Of a stretch of DNA of 64,000 bases, positions 1 to 7,916 are shown in pieces. Under the pieces are notes generated by a model that was given only the letters and a program-made list of their open reading frames with translations, was not told where the DNA came from and ran no database searches. The stretch covers positions 1,612,001-1,676,000 of the forward strand of contig NZ_CP122458.1 in NCBI RefSeq assembly GCF_032598905.1. The letters are read 5' to 3'. The position numbers were made by a program, and so were the translations under genes. This stretch comes from Streptomyces sp. 11x1 (GTDB taxonomy: Bacteria > Actinomycetota > Actinomycetes > Streptomycetales > Streptomycetaceae). Position 1 is the first letter of the stretch. Each line of letters opens with the position of its first letter.

Positions 1-24
1 AGCGTCAAGCGGCCCGAGTCCTGA
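1..24 (+). CDS. 3' tail of an upstream gene (partial)
   Basis: The first eight codons read SVKRPES followed by TGA, ending 13 bases before the next start and just ahead of its GGGGGAG ribosome site. This looks like the C-terminus of a gene lying outside the window. In related actinobacterial cassettes the gene before this HExxH protein is usually an XRE-type DNA-binding protein, but nothing in these seven residues can confirm that. Confidence 0.35.
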   Translation, partial: SVKRPES

Positions 25-37
25 CCGGGGGAGAACT

Positions 38-586
38 GTGAGCATCGGAAGGGAAATGCGCCGTCTGTGCGGCGAGTTGGTCGGCGAACTCACCCTGCCG
101 GCACCGGCGGACCCCGCCGATCTCTACAGCGCCCTGTGCGACGCCATGAGCAGACGCCGCGGCCGCCCCGTCCACTACCGCACCGCCGCCTTCCCGCCCG
201 GTACGGCCAGTGGGCTGTGGCTGGACATGGCCGAGCAGGACCTGGTCGTCATCGAGGAACGCACCGCGCCCGACCACCAGTTGGTGATCCTCGGTCACGA
301 GCTGTGGCACATGCAGGCCGGGCACTGCGGACAGCACGTGGACGGCGCCGCCGTCGCCGCGCGCTTATTGAGCCAGGACGCCGATCTCGAGGAGACCGTG
401 CTGAGGGTCGTCGCCCGGACCCGGTTCGACCTGTCCGACGAGCAGGACGCGGAGAGCTTCGGACTGCTGCTGGCCAGCAAGTGCCGTATGTGGCTGGCCG
501 GTTCGGCGCTGCGCGGGCCGGTGCGCCGGGACCACCTGGCCGGCCGCATCGGGGCCTCGCTCGGCTACCGCGGGCCGCAGGGCTGA
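38..586 (+). CDS. HExxH protein (ImmA/IrrE-like, annotated in relatives as toxin component)
   Basis: A 182-residue soluble protein with a zinc-metalloprotease-like motif HELWH at residues 87-91, followed by another histidine at 96. This matches the actinobacterial group related to ImmA/IrrE peptidases, often labelled toxin component of a toxin-antitoxin pair and usually encoded beside an XRE regulator and a MAB_1171c-type membrane protein. The latter follows here. The GTG start has GGGGGAG upstream at good spacing. Codon 110 (positions 365-367) is the rare leucine codon TTA, so translation may depend on the bldA tRNA and thus on developmental stage. Proteolytic activity is inferred from the motif only; a regulatory role on the missing upstream repressor is plausible but unproven. 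Confidence 0.7.
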   Translation: MSIGREMRRLCGELVGELTLPAPADPADLYSALCDAMSRRRGRPVHYRTAAFPPGTASGLWLDMAEQDLVVIEERTAPDHQLVILGHELWHMQAGHCGQHVDGAAVAARLLSQDADLEETVLRVVARTRFDLSDEQDAESFGLLLASKCRMWLAGSALRGPVRRDHLAGRIGASLGYRGPQG

Positions 587-595
587 GCGGCACGG

Positions 596-619
596 ACGCC
601 GAGACGCCGAGACGCCGAG
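596..619 (+). repeat. three tandem copies of ACGCCGAG
   Basis: Three perfect copies of an 8-bp unit lie between the stop of the HExxH gene and the start of the membrane-protein gene. No function is evident. It resembles replication-slippage DNA, like the longer octamer array at 27046-27093. Confidence 0.8.
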
Positions 620-631
620 AATTCCGAAGAC

Positions 632-1840
632 ATGGACGGGTCCAGCTACTACATTCCGGCCGTCGCGATGACGATCGCCCTCGCCCTCAAGACGCCCGCG
701 CTGCTGCGGAACTGGGGCGATCCCCTGATCAGGTCCGTGTGCGCGCTGATGACCCTGGCCGCCCTGGTCTTCTGCTTCGCCGCGCCGCCGACGATCATCG
801 AGCTGAACCGCGTCACGGGCGTCACGAACGTCTCGGCCGCCGTCGTCTATCTGCTGCTGAGCGCGTTCAGCGGCTCCTGCCTGGTGCTGATCACCAACTG
901 GCGGGGCGGCCCGCCGGAGACGACCCGTCGCCTCTCGCGCCGCTGGATCGCCGGGTACGGCGCGGTGTGCGTGGCGATCGTGGTGCTGTTCGTGCTCGGC
1001 GAGGCCCCCGTCGAGCGGGTGCGGGACTTCGACACGTACTACGCGGGCGCCCCGTTCCTGCGCGAGATGATCGTGCTGTACCTGACCGGGTTCATGGTCG
1101 CGGGGCTCGCGATGAACGTGATGTGCTGGCGCTGGGCGCTCCAGGTGCGCGGCTGGCTGCGCGCGGGGCTGCTGATCATCGCGTTCGGTTTCCTGCTCAA
1201 CGTCCCGTTCGCGGCGGTCAAGCTGATCGCCGTGGTGGCCCGCTGGCAGGGCGGCGACCTGGACTATCTGAGCACGTACGTGGCGCCCGTGCTGTCGTCC
1301 GTCGGCGCGCAGGTCTGCGCGGTCGGCTTCTGTCTGCCGCTGGCCGGGGAACGCCTCGGGGACTCCTGGACCATCTGGTCCATGTACCGCCGGCTCGGCC
1401 CGCTGTGGCGGGAGTTGCGCCCCGTCTGGGCCCAGGCGAGCCACGAGGTGCGGATCTCCTGGTGGGCGCCGGCCCGGCTCCAGATGACACAGCGCGAGTC
1501 CGACATCCACGACGGCATGCTCAGCCTGTACCCGTACTTCGACGCCGAAGTGCGGGCCAAGGCGTACGACGCGGCCGTCGCGTCGGGTTCGGAGCCCGTC
1601 CAGGCGCGGGCCGAGGCCGACGCGGCGATGGTGACGGCGGCGGTGCGGGCGAAGGCGGACGATCCGGAGGGCCGGGTCATCAGCTCGGCACCGGCCGACG
1701 CCCCGGCCCCGCCGGCCGAGAACCCCCGTGACCTCGTGCGGATGTCCATCGCCCTGCGTCAGTCACCCGTCGTAGCGGCCGCCCGCGAATGGGCCGCCGC
1801 GACCAGGTCAGGAAGCGACTTCCATGAGCGAACCCCTTAG
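632..1840 (+). CDS. MAB_1171c-type multi-pass membrane protein (putative transporter)
   Basis: A 402-residue protein. The first ~260 residues contain about seven hydrophobic segments, and the last ~140 residues form a hydrophilic cytoplasmic tail rich in charged residues and alanine. Length, layout and position directly after the HExxH gene match the actinobacterial MAB_1171c family of putative transporters, whose substrate is unknown. The start ATG at 632 has only a weak GAAGA upstream. Its 3' end overlaps the FAD-monooxygenase start by 17 bases, so the two are probably co-translated. Whether it transports anything, or signals together with the HExxH protein, cannot be told from sequence. 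Confidence 0.75.
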   Translation: MDGSSYYIPAVAMTIALALKTPALLRNWGDPLIRSVCALMTLAALVFCFAAPPTIIELNRVTGVTNVSAAVVYLLLSAFSGSCLVLITNWRGGPPETTRRLSRRWIAGYGAVCVAIVVLFVLGEAPVERVRDFDTYYAGAPFLREMIVLYLTGFMVAGLAMNVMCWRWALQVRGWLRAGLLIIAFGFLLNVPFAAVKLIAVVARWQGGDLDYLSTYVAPVLSSVGAQVCAVGFCLPLAGERLGDSWTIWSMYRRLGPLWRELRPVWAQASHEVRISWWAPARLQMTQRESDIHDGMLSLYPYFDAEVRAKAYDAAVASGSEPVQARAEADAAMVTAAVRAKADDPEGRVISSAPADAPAPPAENPRDLVRMSIALRQSPVVAAAREWAAATRSGSDFHERTP

Positions 1841-3251
1841 CGGCCCGCGCGACGGCGCGGTCACGACTCCCCGGCGAGCCGTCGTCGTCGGCGCGGGCCT
1901 GGCCGGTCTGCTGGCCGCCGCCGCGCTGCGCGACCACGCCGAGGTCACCGTCGTCGAACGCGACGCGCTGCCCGAGGGTCCGGAGCCACGCAAGGGCGTG
2001 CCCCAGGCCCGGCACGCCCACCTGCTCTGGTCGGGCGGGGCCCGGGCGATGGAGGAGCTGCTGCCGGGCGTCACCGACGCCTGGCTGGCCGCGGGTGCCC
2101 GGCGCATCCCGCTGCCGACCGGACTGGTCTCCCTGTCGCCGCAGGGCTGGATCCGCCGCTGGCCGGAGATGGAGTTCATGATCGCGTGCAGCCGCGATCT
2201 GCTGGAGTCGGTCGTCCGCGCCCGGCTCGTCGCCGACCCTCGCGTCACCGTGCTGGAGCGCACAGAGATCCTGGGCCTGGCGGGCGACGCCTCCCGGGTG
2301 ACGGGCATCCGGCTCTCCTCCGCCGACGGCGAGGACCGGGTCCTCACGGCCGATCTGGTGGTGGACGCCGCCGGGCGCGGTTCGCGGGGCACGGCCTGGC
2401 TCGACGCGCTCGGGGTCGCGCCCGCGCCGATGGACGAGGTCGACTCCGGTCTCGTGTACGCGAGCCGGGTCTTCCGGGCGCCGGCGGGCACCGAGGAGTA
2501 CCCGGTGGTCAATGTGCAGCCGGACGGGTCGCAGCCGGTGCCGGGGCGGAGCGCGACGCTCGTGCCCATCGAGGGCGGGCGGTGGCTGGTGACGCTGTCG
2601 GGCACCCGAGGCGGTCAACCGACGGCGCGGTCCGAGGAGTTCGAGCCGTTCGCCCGGGACGACGTCCGGCACCCCGTCGTGGGCGAGCTGATCTCCCGCG
2701 CCGAGCCCTTGACGGACGTCGTGGTCACCCGCAGCACGATCAACCGGCGCCGCTTCTTCGAGAAGGTGTCCGGCTGGCCCGACGGTTTCGTCGCGATCGG
2801 CGACTCGGTCGCCACGTACAACCCGATCTACGGCCACGGCATGTCCGTCGCCGCGCAGAGCGCTCTCGTACTGCGGGAACGGGTCGCCGCGCTCGGTCTC
2901 ACGGCGCCGGGGCTGGCGCGCCGGGTGCAGAGGGCGGTGGCGAAGCCGGTGAGCCTGGCCTGGGAGCTGGCCACCGGCACGGACATCCGGTACCCGGAGG
3001 CCATCGGCAAACGGCCGAACGCGGCGCAGAGGCTCTTCGGGCGTTACGTGGAGCGGCTGATGCGGACAGCGCTCGGCCGGCCCCTGGTGTTCCGGGCGTA
3101 CCTCGGCGTGGTCACCCTCACCGCGCCGATCGGCGCCCTGGTCCGGCCGGAGGTCGTCCTCGCGGTGCTGCGCGGCCCGGTCAAACCTCCTTTGGCGGAA
3201 CCGCCCCTGACGGAGGATGAGCGAAGAACGGTGCTTGGAGCGGGCTCCTAG
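1824..3251 (+). CDS. FAD-dependent monooxygenase/oxidoreductase
   Basis: A 475-residue cytoplasmic flavoprotein. The N-terminal Rossmann motif GAGLAG (residues 23-28) is preceded by a hydrophobic strand and followed by VVERD, the classic dinucleotide fold for FAD. A second FAD motif, AIGDSVATYNPIYGHGMS, lies near residue 330, as in class A aromatic hydroxylase/geranylgeranyl-reductase-like enzymes. The substrate is unknown. The start lies inside the preceding membrane-protein gene, suggesting coupled expression. Related enzymes accompany MAB_1171c genes in small biosynthetic-looking cassettes. The C-terminal ~90 residues are hydrophobic and could touch a membrane or lipid substrate (inference). 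Confidence 0.8.
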   Translation: MSEPLSGPRDGAVTTPRRAVVVGAGLAGLLAAAALRDHAEVTVVERDALPEGPEPRKGVPQARHAHLLWSGGARAMEELLPGVTDAWLAAGARRIPLPTGLVSLSPQGWIRRWPEMEFMIACSRDLLESVVRARLVADPRVTVLERTEILGLAGDASRVTGIRLSSADGEDRVLTADLVVDAAGRGSRGTAWLDALGVAPAPMDEVDSGLVYASRVFRAPAGTEEYPVVNVQPDGSQPVPGRSATLVPIEGGRWLVTLSGTRGGQPTARSEEFEPFARDDVRHPVVGELISRAEPLTDVVVTRSTINRRRFFEKVSGWPDGFVAIGDSVATYNPIYGHGMSVAAQSALVLRERVAALGLTAPGLARRVQRAVAKPVSLAWELATGTDIRYPEAIGKRPNAAQRLFGRYVERLMRTALGRPLVFRAYLGVVTLTAPIGALVRPEVVLAVLRGPVKPPLAEPPLTEDERRTVLGAGS

Positions 3252-3370
3252 GGCGACTTCCGCGCGGGAGAGCGGGATTGTCAGTGGTGGACGGCAAGCT
3301 GGGAGTGTGCCCGCCCCTGTGCCGGGGCGGGCACGGAGTTTCGCCGATCCGACCAGGGGAGAGCCGTTCG

Positions 3371-3598
3371 ATGCCGACCGCCGTACTGACCGACCGCGAG
3401 CGCGCCGCCGTACAGGCCTATCTTCGGCTGCTGGGGACCGTACGAGCAGCGTTCGACGGGCCGCCGGACTCCCGCCGACCACCCGTGGTGCCGCCCGCCG
3501 CGCTCGCCGAGGCGGAGCAGGCACTGGCGGCGGCGGGGCTCTCGGGCAACGAGGAGGAGTTCTTCGAGCTGCTGCGGAGCTGGTGCCCGCGGGTGTGA
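3371..3598 (+). CDS. small conserved-looking protein, 75 aa
   Basis: A short Ala/Leu/Glu-rich protein with no signal peptide or membrane segment, mostly predicted helix, ending in NEEEFFELLRSWCPRV. AGGGGAGAG lies 7-8 bases upstream of the ATG, a good ribosome site, which favours this start over an in-frame upstream GTG. I do not recognise the family. It is the last + gene before the convergent polyprenyl synthase gene. Confidence 0.6.
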   Translation: MPTAVLTDRERAAVQAYLRLLGTVRAAFDGPPDSRRPPVVPPAALAEAEQALAAAGLSGNEEEFFELLRSWCPRV

Positions 3599-3679
3599 GT
3601 GAGCGCGGTCTCCGTGTGCGGGGGCGCGGGCTCCTACGGTCCGCCGGGTGACCTCCGGCGGGCCCTCGCCGGTCCCGGT

Positions 3680-4663
3680 CTAGGGCAGACCCATGGTCAG
3701 GTACATCCCGGCGGCCTGGTCCACCAGTTGCCGCAGGGCCGGCACATGGCTCTCGTCGCCGCTCAGTTCGTCGAGGACCCGGTGCGCGTCGTCGCGGAAC
3801 GCGGCGAGGTCCTTCTCGAACCGCCGGAGCACGGCGGGGCCGAGCAGCAGTGCGCGCAACCGCGCGCGGGCCGCTGCGGAGCCGCGCGCGGCGCGCCCGA
3901 GTTCCGCGACCCGCTCCCGGGAGCCCGGGGGCGCCTCCTCCAGGGCGCAGGCGAGGAGATAGGTGACCGTGCCGTTCAGCAGGTCCTCGTCGCGGCCGGA
4001 GAGCAGGTCCTCCTGGTCGTTGAAGAGCTGCCAGAGGATTCCGAAGACCTCACCGAACTCCCGCCACAGTGCGGTGCGTTCGCTCCCGGCGCCGGAGAGG
4101 ATCGCGGCCATCGCCGTGATCATCCCGAAGGGTGCGCCGGACTTCCCGCGACAGGCGGCCACGACCGCGTCGCACGAGGCGTTCGTCAGGTCGCCGTGCA
4201 GATCGCGCAGTTGGCCCTCCACGGCGTCGATCCAGCAGTCGACGATCTCCCGGGTGAGGGCGCCCCGCACCGCGTCCGGCACCGGCTGGGCCTGGACGAT
4301 CCTGATGGGCAGGGCCTGTCCGCTGAGGACGGACGCCAGCAGCGCCTCGTCCGTGCCGAGTCCGGCGGGGGTGTGCGCGCCGTGCCCGTCGGCCAGGTCG
4401 TCGAGGTAGCAGGCGGAGGTCCACCACAGGACGTGCACGGCCGCCAGGGGAACGGCCGGTCCCGGGGCCCCGGTCTCGCAGGCGTGCACGAGCAGGGGGA
4501 GCACGGACAGGGGGTATTTCATCCGCTGGTGGCCCAGCAGCCCGGATATGGATCGCCGGACCGCCCCGGACGACGGCCCGAGGCTCTCCAGGGCGGTGGC
4601 GATCTCCGCGTCGATCTCCGGCGCGACCTGTCTGTGCAGCTCAACATAGGACAGGGTGGTCAT
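3680..4663 (-). CDS. polyprenyl (isoprenyl) diphosphate synthase family protein
   Basis: A 327-residue all-helical protein. The first aspartate-rich motif DDLAD lies at residues 88-92 and a second, degenerate one (NDQED) at 215-219, at the spacing of trans-isoprenyl diphosphate synthases. It would condense isopentenyl diphosphate with an allylic diphosphate through Mg2+ bound by these motifs. The replacement of the first Asp by Asn in the second motif may alter activity or chain length. Its ATG overlaps the stop of the phosphopantetheinyl transferase gene (ATGA), so the two are translationally coupled. The end product is unknown. Proximity to the FAD monooxygenase suggests a prenylated or terpenoid product, but the two sets are on opposite strands. 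Confidence 0.8.
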   Translation of the reverse strand: MTTLSYVELHRQVAPEIDAEIATALESLGPSSGAVRRSISGLLGHQRMKYPLSVLPLLVHACETGAPGPAVPLAAVHVLWWTSACYLDDLADGHGAHTPAGLGTDEALLASVLSGQALPIRIVQAQPVPDAVRGALTREIVDCWIDAVEGQLRDLHGDLTNASCDAVVAACRGKSGAPFGMITAMAAILSGAGSERTALWREFGEVFGILWQLFNDQEDLLSGRDEDLLNGTVTYLLACALEEAPPGSRERVAELGRAARGSAAARARLRALLLGPAVLRRFEKDLAAFRDDAHRVLDELSGDESHVPALRQLVDQAAGMYLTMGLP

Positions 4664-5367
4664 CCGGCGTCCTCGGCCTCGGAGGGAAAGGGAACCGAGA
4701 CCGCGGTCGCCACCAGCCCCCGTCGGACGCTCCAGCGACCGTCGAGGACGTCGAGTCGCCGGCCGGCCACCACCGGTCCCGGTACGAGGAGTTCGGCGCG
4801 GAAGCGGCCGGAGCGGCCGTCGGGGCCCACGGTCACCTCGATGTCGGCCTCCGAGAAGTCCAGCCATCGCCGGGTGAGCGGGAACCACGCCTTGTAGACG
4901 GACTCCTTGGCGCTGAAGAGCAGCCGGTCCCAGTGGACCGAGGGGTCGTCGGCGGTCAGCCGGCGCAGCCGGGTCTCCTCCGTGGGCAGGGCGATCGCCG
5001 TCAGGACGCCCTCGGGCAGGGCGTCGTGGGGTTCGGCGTCGATGCCGAGGGAGGCGAGGTCGACGGCGCGGACCAGGGCGGCGGCGGCGTATCCCTCGCA
5101 GTGGGTCATGCTGCCGGTCAGGCCGTCCGGCCAGCGGGGGGCGCCACGCTCGCCGGGCACGATCGCCCGCGGGGCGACCCCGAGCTTCTCCATGGCCCGC
5201 CGGGCGCAGGCCCGGACGAGGGTGAACTCGCGGCGCCGCTTCGGTACCGCCCGGGCGACGACCGCCTCCTCCTCGGGGTACAGCTCGACCCCCTCGACGG
5301 CGGCGGCCTCCTCATGGGCGTGCGCCTCCACGACCACGACCGCTCCCGGGAGCAGTTCCTCGATCAC
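4660..5367 (-). CDS. 4'-phosphopantetheinyl transferase (EntD/PptT type)
   Basis: A 235-residue enzyme expected to transfer the phosphopantetheine arm of coenzyme A to carrier proteins of polyketide, peptide or fatty acid synthases. Diagnostic motifs are GSMTHCEGY (85-93), the metal-binding GIDAE (D110, E112) and FSAKESVYKAW (151-161, with catalytic E155). Length fits the family. It overlaps the downstream synthase gene by four bases and the upstream metallophosphoesterase gene by 56 bases, forming a tight minus-strand operon. The metallophosphoesterase plus transferase pairing is familiar from mycobacterial PptT-type loci. No synthase for it to activate is encoded in this window. Confidence 0.9.
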   Translation of the reverse strand: MIEELLPGAVVVVEAHAHEEAAAVEGVELYPEEEAVVARAVPKRRREFTLVRACARRAMEKLGVAPRAIVPGERGAPRWPDGLTGSMTHCEGYAAAALVRAVDLASLGIDAEPHDALPEGVLTAIALPTEETRLRRLTADDPSVHWDRLLFSAKESVYKAWFPLTRRWLDFSEADIEVTVGPDGRSGRFRAELLVPGPVVAGRRLDVLDGRWSVRRGLVATAVSVPFPSEAEDAG

Positions 5368-6223
5368 CGGCTCCGACCTCCAACGGCAGAATGCGGCGCA
5401 GCCTGCCCGGGGGTTCCGGACGCGGTCGCCACTCGCGGGGGTATCCCACGGACACCTCTTCGAAGCGGACCCCGTCCAGCCAGGTGGTCCGCGGGATGTG
5501 CAGATGGCCGTAGACCATGACCTCGACGTTGAACCGCCGGTGCCAGTCGGCGGTCAGCTCGGTGCCGCACCACATGGCGAACTCGGGGTACCACAGGACG
5601 TCCGTCGGGTGCCGGTCCAGGGGGTAGTGGTTGACCAGCACCTTCGGCAGGTCGGGCGGGAGTTCGGCGAGCCTGCGTTCGGTCTCGGCGACGCGGGCGC
5701 GGCACCAGTCGTCCCGGGTCGGGTACGGGTCGGGGTGCAGCACGTGCTCGTCGGCACAGACCACTCCGGTGCCGTGCGCGTACTCCAGGCCCTCCGCCTT
5801 GGTGGCGCAGCCGTCGGGCAGGAACGAGTAGTCGTACAGGAGGAACAGCGGCGCGATCACCACCGGGCCGCCCGGCCCCTCCCACAGGGGGTACGGGTCC
5901 TCGGGGGTGACGACGCCCAGCTCCCGGCAGAGGGCCACGAGATGGTCGTACCGTTCGACGCCCCGGTACCGGACGGTCTCGCTGGGGTGGGTCCACAGTT
6001 CATGGTTGCCCGGCACCCAGACGACCTTGGCGAAGCGGTCGGCGAGGGTCGTCAGCGCCCAGCGGATGTCGGCGACGGTCTCGGAGACGTCACCGGCGAC
6101 GAGCAGCCAGTCGTCGTCGCTCTCGGGGCGCATCCGCTCGACCAGGGCGCGGTTCTCGGGATAGCCGATGTGCAGATCACTGACGGCCAGCAGATTTCCG
6201 TGACGGCCGACCCTCGACTCCAC
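5312..6223 (-). CDS. metallophosphoesterase, calcineurin-like
   Basis: A 303-residue protein with the full set of calcineurin-like metal-binding motifs: DLH (16-18), GDVSE (44-48), GNHE (72-75) and a late GHLH. It is likely a cytosolic binuclear-metal phosphodiesterase. The GTG at 6223 is chosen because GGAGAGGAG precedes it; longer in-frame extensions are low-complexity and lack a ribosome site. The 3' end overlaps the phosphopantetheinyl transferase gene, suggesting a linked job. In mycobacteria a metallophosphoesterase encoded beside PptT acts as a phosphopantetheinyl hydrolase that reverses carrier-protein activation. The same role here is an inference from gene order. Confidence 0.82.
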   Translation of the reverse strand: MESRVGRHGNLLAVSDLHIGYPENRALVERMRPESDDDWLLVAGDVSETVADIRWALTTLADRFAKVVWVPGNHELWTHPSETVRYRGVERYDHLVALCRELGVVTPEDPYPLWEGPGGPVVIAPLFLLYDYSFLPDGCATKAEGLEYAHGTGVVCADEHVLHPDPYPTRDDWCRARVAETERRLAELPPDLPKVLVNHYPLDRHPTDVLWYPEFAMWCGTELTADWHRRFNVEVMVYGHLHIPRTTWLDGVRFEEVSVGYPREWRPRPEPPGRLRRILPLEVGAGDRGTAPGSGRGRGGARP

Positions 6224-6588
6224 CCGTGCTCCTCTCCGAACGCCGAACATCAACACGAGAACACAGGTGCGCGCCCACGGACAAGACCGACCTGCCGAGC
6301 CACGGCCCGCCGGGGCGGGGAACACCGTCGTCGCCCTGTCGGGGAACACCGCCGACTCGCCCGTGTGCGCCGTCGGCGCGCCCGTGGACCCCGCCGACCT
6401 GTGCGAAGACACCGCCGCGCGAGGATTAACACGCGCGTGACAGAAACATGGGTCCCAGTGGCCGTATGATCCGTCCTACACCACCGCCACGCCCCTCCTT
6501 CGCGTACGGCGGTTCGGCGTACCTCCATCCCCCCTGGCCGGGCACGGCCTGCTTCGCCCTGCCCGCGAACCTTGGAAAGGCGGCCTGC
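6224..6588. other. divergent intergenic region, 365 bp
   Basis: No convincing gene lies here. It separates the minus-strand metallophosphoesterase operon from the + strand ATP-grasp gene and must carry both promoters. A TATGAT hexamer at 6465-6470 is a possible -10 element for the + gene. No clear operator or RNA element was seen. Confidence 0.5.
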
Positions 6589-7770
6589 ATGGTCTCTCGC
6601 GTACGCGTCTGGCTCAACCGCACGTACGCGGAGAATGTCTTCTTCATGGATCAGCTGCGGCATAATCCGCACGCTCGTCCGGTGGACATCCATGCCACGC
6701 ACGGCGACGCCGACTCCCCCGTACTGGCCGCCGCCGACACCGCCGACCTGGAGCCCGAGGGCCTCTCCCCCGCCGCGTACGTGGAGTACGCGCTGGACCA
6801 GTGCGCCAAGCGCGGCATCGATGTCTTCGTGCCCCGGCTGCACCAGGCGGCCCTCGCCGCGCACCGCGAGGAGTTCGCCGCCGTCGGTACGGCCCTGCTG
6901 GCGCCGACCGCCGAAGCCATCGAGGTGTTCGAGGACAAGGTGACCGCGTACGAGGCGGTCCGTGAGCACGGGATTCCGGTGCCGCCGTGGTACCGGGTGA
7001 CGAACGCCGACGAACTCGTCGCTGCCGTCGAGGAGTTGGAGGCCGACGGACACAGGGCGTGCTTCAAGCCGACGTCCGGGGCGGGCGGTGTGGGCTTCCG
7101 TGTCGTCACACGCGCCCCCTTCTCGCTCGATCACCTCAGCGGTTTCCCCAGCCCGTACGTCCAGCTCGACATGGTCGTGGAGGCGGTGCGGGCGGCCGAG
7201 GAGCCCGTCGACTGGATGGTGATGCCGCGGCTGGAGCAGCCGGAGGTGTCCGTCGACTGCCTCACCGGCCCCGACGGCCGGGTCCGGATGGCCGTGGGCC
7301 GCACCAAGAACGGCCGGCGGCGCGGCTTCACGCTCCACCCGGCGTGGATCGAGCCGGCGCGGCGGCTCGCGGAGCGGTTCGGGCTGCACCACCTGACGAA
7401 CATCCAGTTCCGGATGTACGGCGACGAGCCGGTCCTGATGGACGTGAACACGCGCCCGGCGGGCGGGCTGCACCAGCTCGCGCTGTGCGGGATCAACGCG
7501 CCGTGGGCGGCCGTGCGGTTGGCGCTCGGCGAGGAGACGGGGGATGTGCTGCCGACTCGGCTGGGGCAGGACTACACGGTGGTGTCGGGGCCGCGGCCGG
7601 TGCGTCCGGTGTCGTTGCCGCATCAGGTGGCTGAGGTGGGGGTTGCGGACGTGGCTGTGGCCGAGGTGGCCGTGGCCGAGGTGGCGGTTGCGGTGGATGC
7701 GCGGCCTGTGGCTGTGGCGCCGCCGGTCGCGTGCAAGCCGACGGTCGCCGACCGGCCGCTCGCCGTCTGA
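6589..7770 (+). CDS. ATP-grasp domain protein (carboxylate-amine ligase-like)
   Basis: A 393-residue protein. Residues ~30-300 have the ATP-grasp layout: an N-terminal pre-ATP-grasp region, FEDKVTAYEAVREHGIPVP in the linker, KPTSGAGGVGFRVV forming the nucleotide-gripping loop, and a metal-binding MDVNTRPAGG near the end. Such enzymes join a carboxylate to an amine or thiol through an acylphosphate; the substrate is unknown. The ATG at 6589 is chosen for the GGAAAGG 8 bases upstream; a longer in-frame start is proline-rich and lacks one. The last ~45 residues are an odd Val/Ala/Glu repeat tail encoded by slippage-like GTGGCC/GAGGTGGCC DNA, which is probably dispensable. Confidence 0.78.
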   Translation: MVSRVRVWLNRTYAENVFFMDQLRHNPHARPVDIHATHGDADSPVLAAADTADLEPEGLSPAAYVEYALDQCAKRGIDVFVPRLHQAALAAHREEFAAVGTALLAPTAEAIEVFEDKVTAYEAVREHGIPVPPWYRVTNADELVAAVEELEADGHRACFKPTSGAGGVGFRVVTRAPFSLDHLSGFPSPYVQLDMVVEAVRAAEEPVDWMVMPRLEQPEVSVDCLTGPDGRVRMAVGRTKNGRRRGFTLHPAWIEPARRLAERFGLHHLTNIQFRMYGDEPVLMDVNTRPAGGLHQLALCGINAPWAAVRLALGEETGDVLPTRLGQDYTVVSGPRPVRPVSLPHQVAEVGVADVAVAEVAVAEVAVAVDARPVAVAPPVACKPTVADRPLAV

Positions 7771-7870
7771 GTTCTCTCGCCCCCGCCGCCCCTACCCGTC
7801 CCATCCCCAGGGGCTGCCGCCCCTTCGACCCCCGTGTCAAAGATTCGGGGCTCCGCCCCGGACCCCGTTC

Positions 7871-7914
7871 GCGCAGTTCCCCGCGCCCCTGGAGAAGGGC
7901 GCGGGGAACTGCGC
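7871..7914. terminator. long GC hairpin, dispersed Streptomyces-type repeat
   Basis: A near-perfect inverted repeat starting GCGCAGTTCCCCGCGCCC and closing with its complement, with a short loop. It follows the ATP-grasp gene and probably terminates it. Related copies lie at 62041-62071 and, in shorter form, at 53357-53376, so it is a dispersed repeat family. The IS630 element sits directly at its right foot. Confidence 0.75.
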
Positions 7915-7916
7915 TA

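Noticed and set aside
3599..4897. A 432-codon + frame opposite the polyprenyl synthase
   Set aside because: No ribosome site or domain; the minus strand has the DDxxD motifs and a coupled operon.
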